Shown here piece by piece: positions 8,218 through 8,619 of a stretch of DNA of 8,619 bases. This DNA comes from an uncultured Porphyromonadaceae bacterium (GTDB taxonomy: Bacteria > Bacteroidota > Bacteroidia > Bacteroidales > Muribaculaceae), in assembly GCA_947174225.1 (NCBI GenBank), contig CAMWIF010000094.1:1-8619 (forward strand), in the 5' to 3' direction. The first letter of the stretch is position 1. Every line of letters starts with the position of its first letter. Under the pieces are notes generated by a model. It was not told the DNA's origin. It made no database searches and saw only the letters and a program-made list of their open reading frames with translations. The position numbers and the translations under genes were made by a program.

Positions 8218-8520
8218 TTACTCTGTTGTGGTTGGGGTGACTACATAACAATATACCATATCTGACGAATCGTCTCCTCCTCCGTCACTGCCACGCATCC
8301 CAAGCTCTATATAGTGCTTTTCAACATCTCTTGCCGTATCAGATGAATCAGCTGTCACATAAATCCACCACGAAGTGTTAATATCCACATGATGTTCTTC
8401 AAAAAGTCTCTTGGGAGCATTTTTGGAAATGCCTACATAGAACTCGGAATAATAACGTTTACCGCTTTTACTCAAGTGCTTATCAAATTTATCTATTATT
8501 TCGTGGTATGATAATCCCAT
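8218..8520 (-). CDS. Small protein, possibly a degenerate GIY-YIG-type nuclease
   Basis: 100 residues; ATG at 8518-8520, with an in-frame TAA at 8536-8538 blocking an earlier start. What is seen: FYVGIS (residues 27-32), KRLFEEH (37-43), WWIYV (51-55), an Arg-x-x-Glu segment (Arg64, Glu67) with VEKHYIE, then a glycine/aspartate-rich turn SDGGGDDSSD (78-87) and VYCYV at the end. The order YVG, then Arg, then Glu in a helix is that of the GIY-YIG nuclease fold, but no clear GIY motif precedes the YVG. It could therefore be a divergent nuclease or a related non-catalytic fold. It has no signal peptide or membrane segment. It is the first gene of the operon with the cyclase-like protein and is probably translated together with it. 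Confidence 0.6.
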   Translation of the reverse strand: MGLSYHEIIDKFDKHLSKSGKRYYSEFYVGISKNAPKRLFEEHHVDINTSWWIYVTADSSDTARDVEKHYIELGMRGSDGGGDDSSDMVYCYVVTPTTTE

Positions 8521-8582
8521 ATCTTTGACACTATTTTATGAAGGTTTATTTTCAATTTGCGTAAAAGACAAATTCTTTTCTG

Positions 8583-8590
8583 CAAAGATA
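8583..8590 (-). promoter_or_regulatory. Bacteroidetes -7 promoter motif for the minus-strand operon
   Basis: On the minus strand this reads TATCTTTG, an exact match to the Bacteroidetes TAnnTTTG -7 element, in a very AT-rich stretch. No good -33 TTTG is visible at the usual distance upstream. The start codon of the first gene follows about 62 nt downstream, and no Shine-Dalgarno site is seen. Positions 8521-8619 otherwise hold no gene. Confidence 0.6.
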
Positions 8591-8619
8591 ACAAATAATA
8601 CTAATAAATAATCCTATAC

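Noticed and set aside
8216..8251. Start of the cyclase-like protein at 8251
   Set aside because: It would overlap the upstream gene by 34 bp, and the 12 extra residues show no cyclase motif; the ATG at 8215, 2 nt after the upstream stop, fits translational coupling better.
1..8619. CRISPR array, tRNA, rRNA or insertion sequence
   Set aside because: No regular short direct repeats with spacers, no tRNA-like cloverleaf with a CCA end, and no transposase motif or terminal inverted repeats with target duplications were seen; the only notable repeats are protein-level ones and two hairpins.

Overview
The window comes from a Bacteroidales genome, most likely a gut or oral Muribaculaceae/Prevotellaceae-type organism. 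I infer this from a large C10 (streptopain-type) cysteine peptidase with BspA-like leucine-rich repeats and a type IX secretion-like C-terminal tail, from the Bacteroidetes -7 promoter motif TATCTTTG at 8583-8590, and from the lack of Shine-Dalgarno sites before the starts. The genus cannot be fixed from the sequence alone.

Layout. Positions 1-399 (+) are the 3' end of a surface or secreted protein with InlB/Listeria-Bacteroides-type repeats and a C-terminal sorting-like tail. A perfect 14-bp hairpin (408-451) separates it from the main gene. Positions 511-7389 (+) hold one uninterrupted 2292-residue gene: signal peptide, Spi-type inhibitory propeptide, C10 protease domain with all key residues (Gln145, Cys161, His293, Asn312, Trp313), three successive beta-domain plus LRR modules, a Bacteroidales beta domain, a chitobiase-C-like domain, two W-N-W-I repeats and a type IX-like tail. 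A strong intrinsic terminator (7413-7449) lies between this gene and the convergent minus-strand genes. Positions 8520 to 7508 (-) hold a compact two-gene operon: a 100-residue protein resembling a degenerate GIY-YIG nuclease, then, 2 nt after its stop, a 235-residue protein with the class III nucleotide cyclase fold. A promoter motif lies upstream at 8583-8590.

How the genes work together. The two plus-strand genes look like exported or surface proteins of a cell that digests or binds host or dietary protein; the protease is probably made as a zymogen, exported by Sec, then handled by type IX secretion. The minus-strand pair is much more AT-rich and looks like an accessory, possibly defence or signalling, cassette. 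Its function is not established here, and it is the best candidate in the window for something undescribed. A second notable point is that about 750 bp inside the protease gene (about 4159-4905) is distinctly AT-rich with different codon use, which suggests a mosaic or recombined module.
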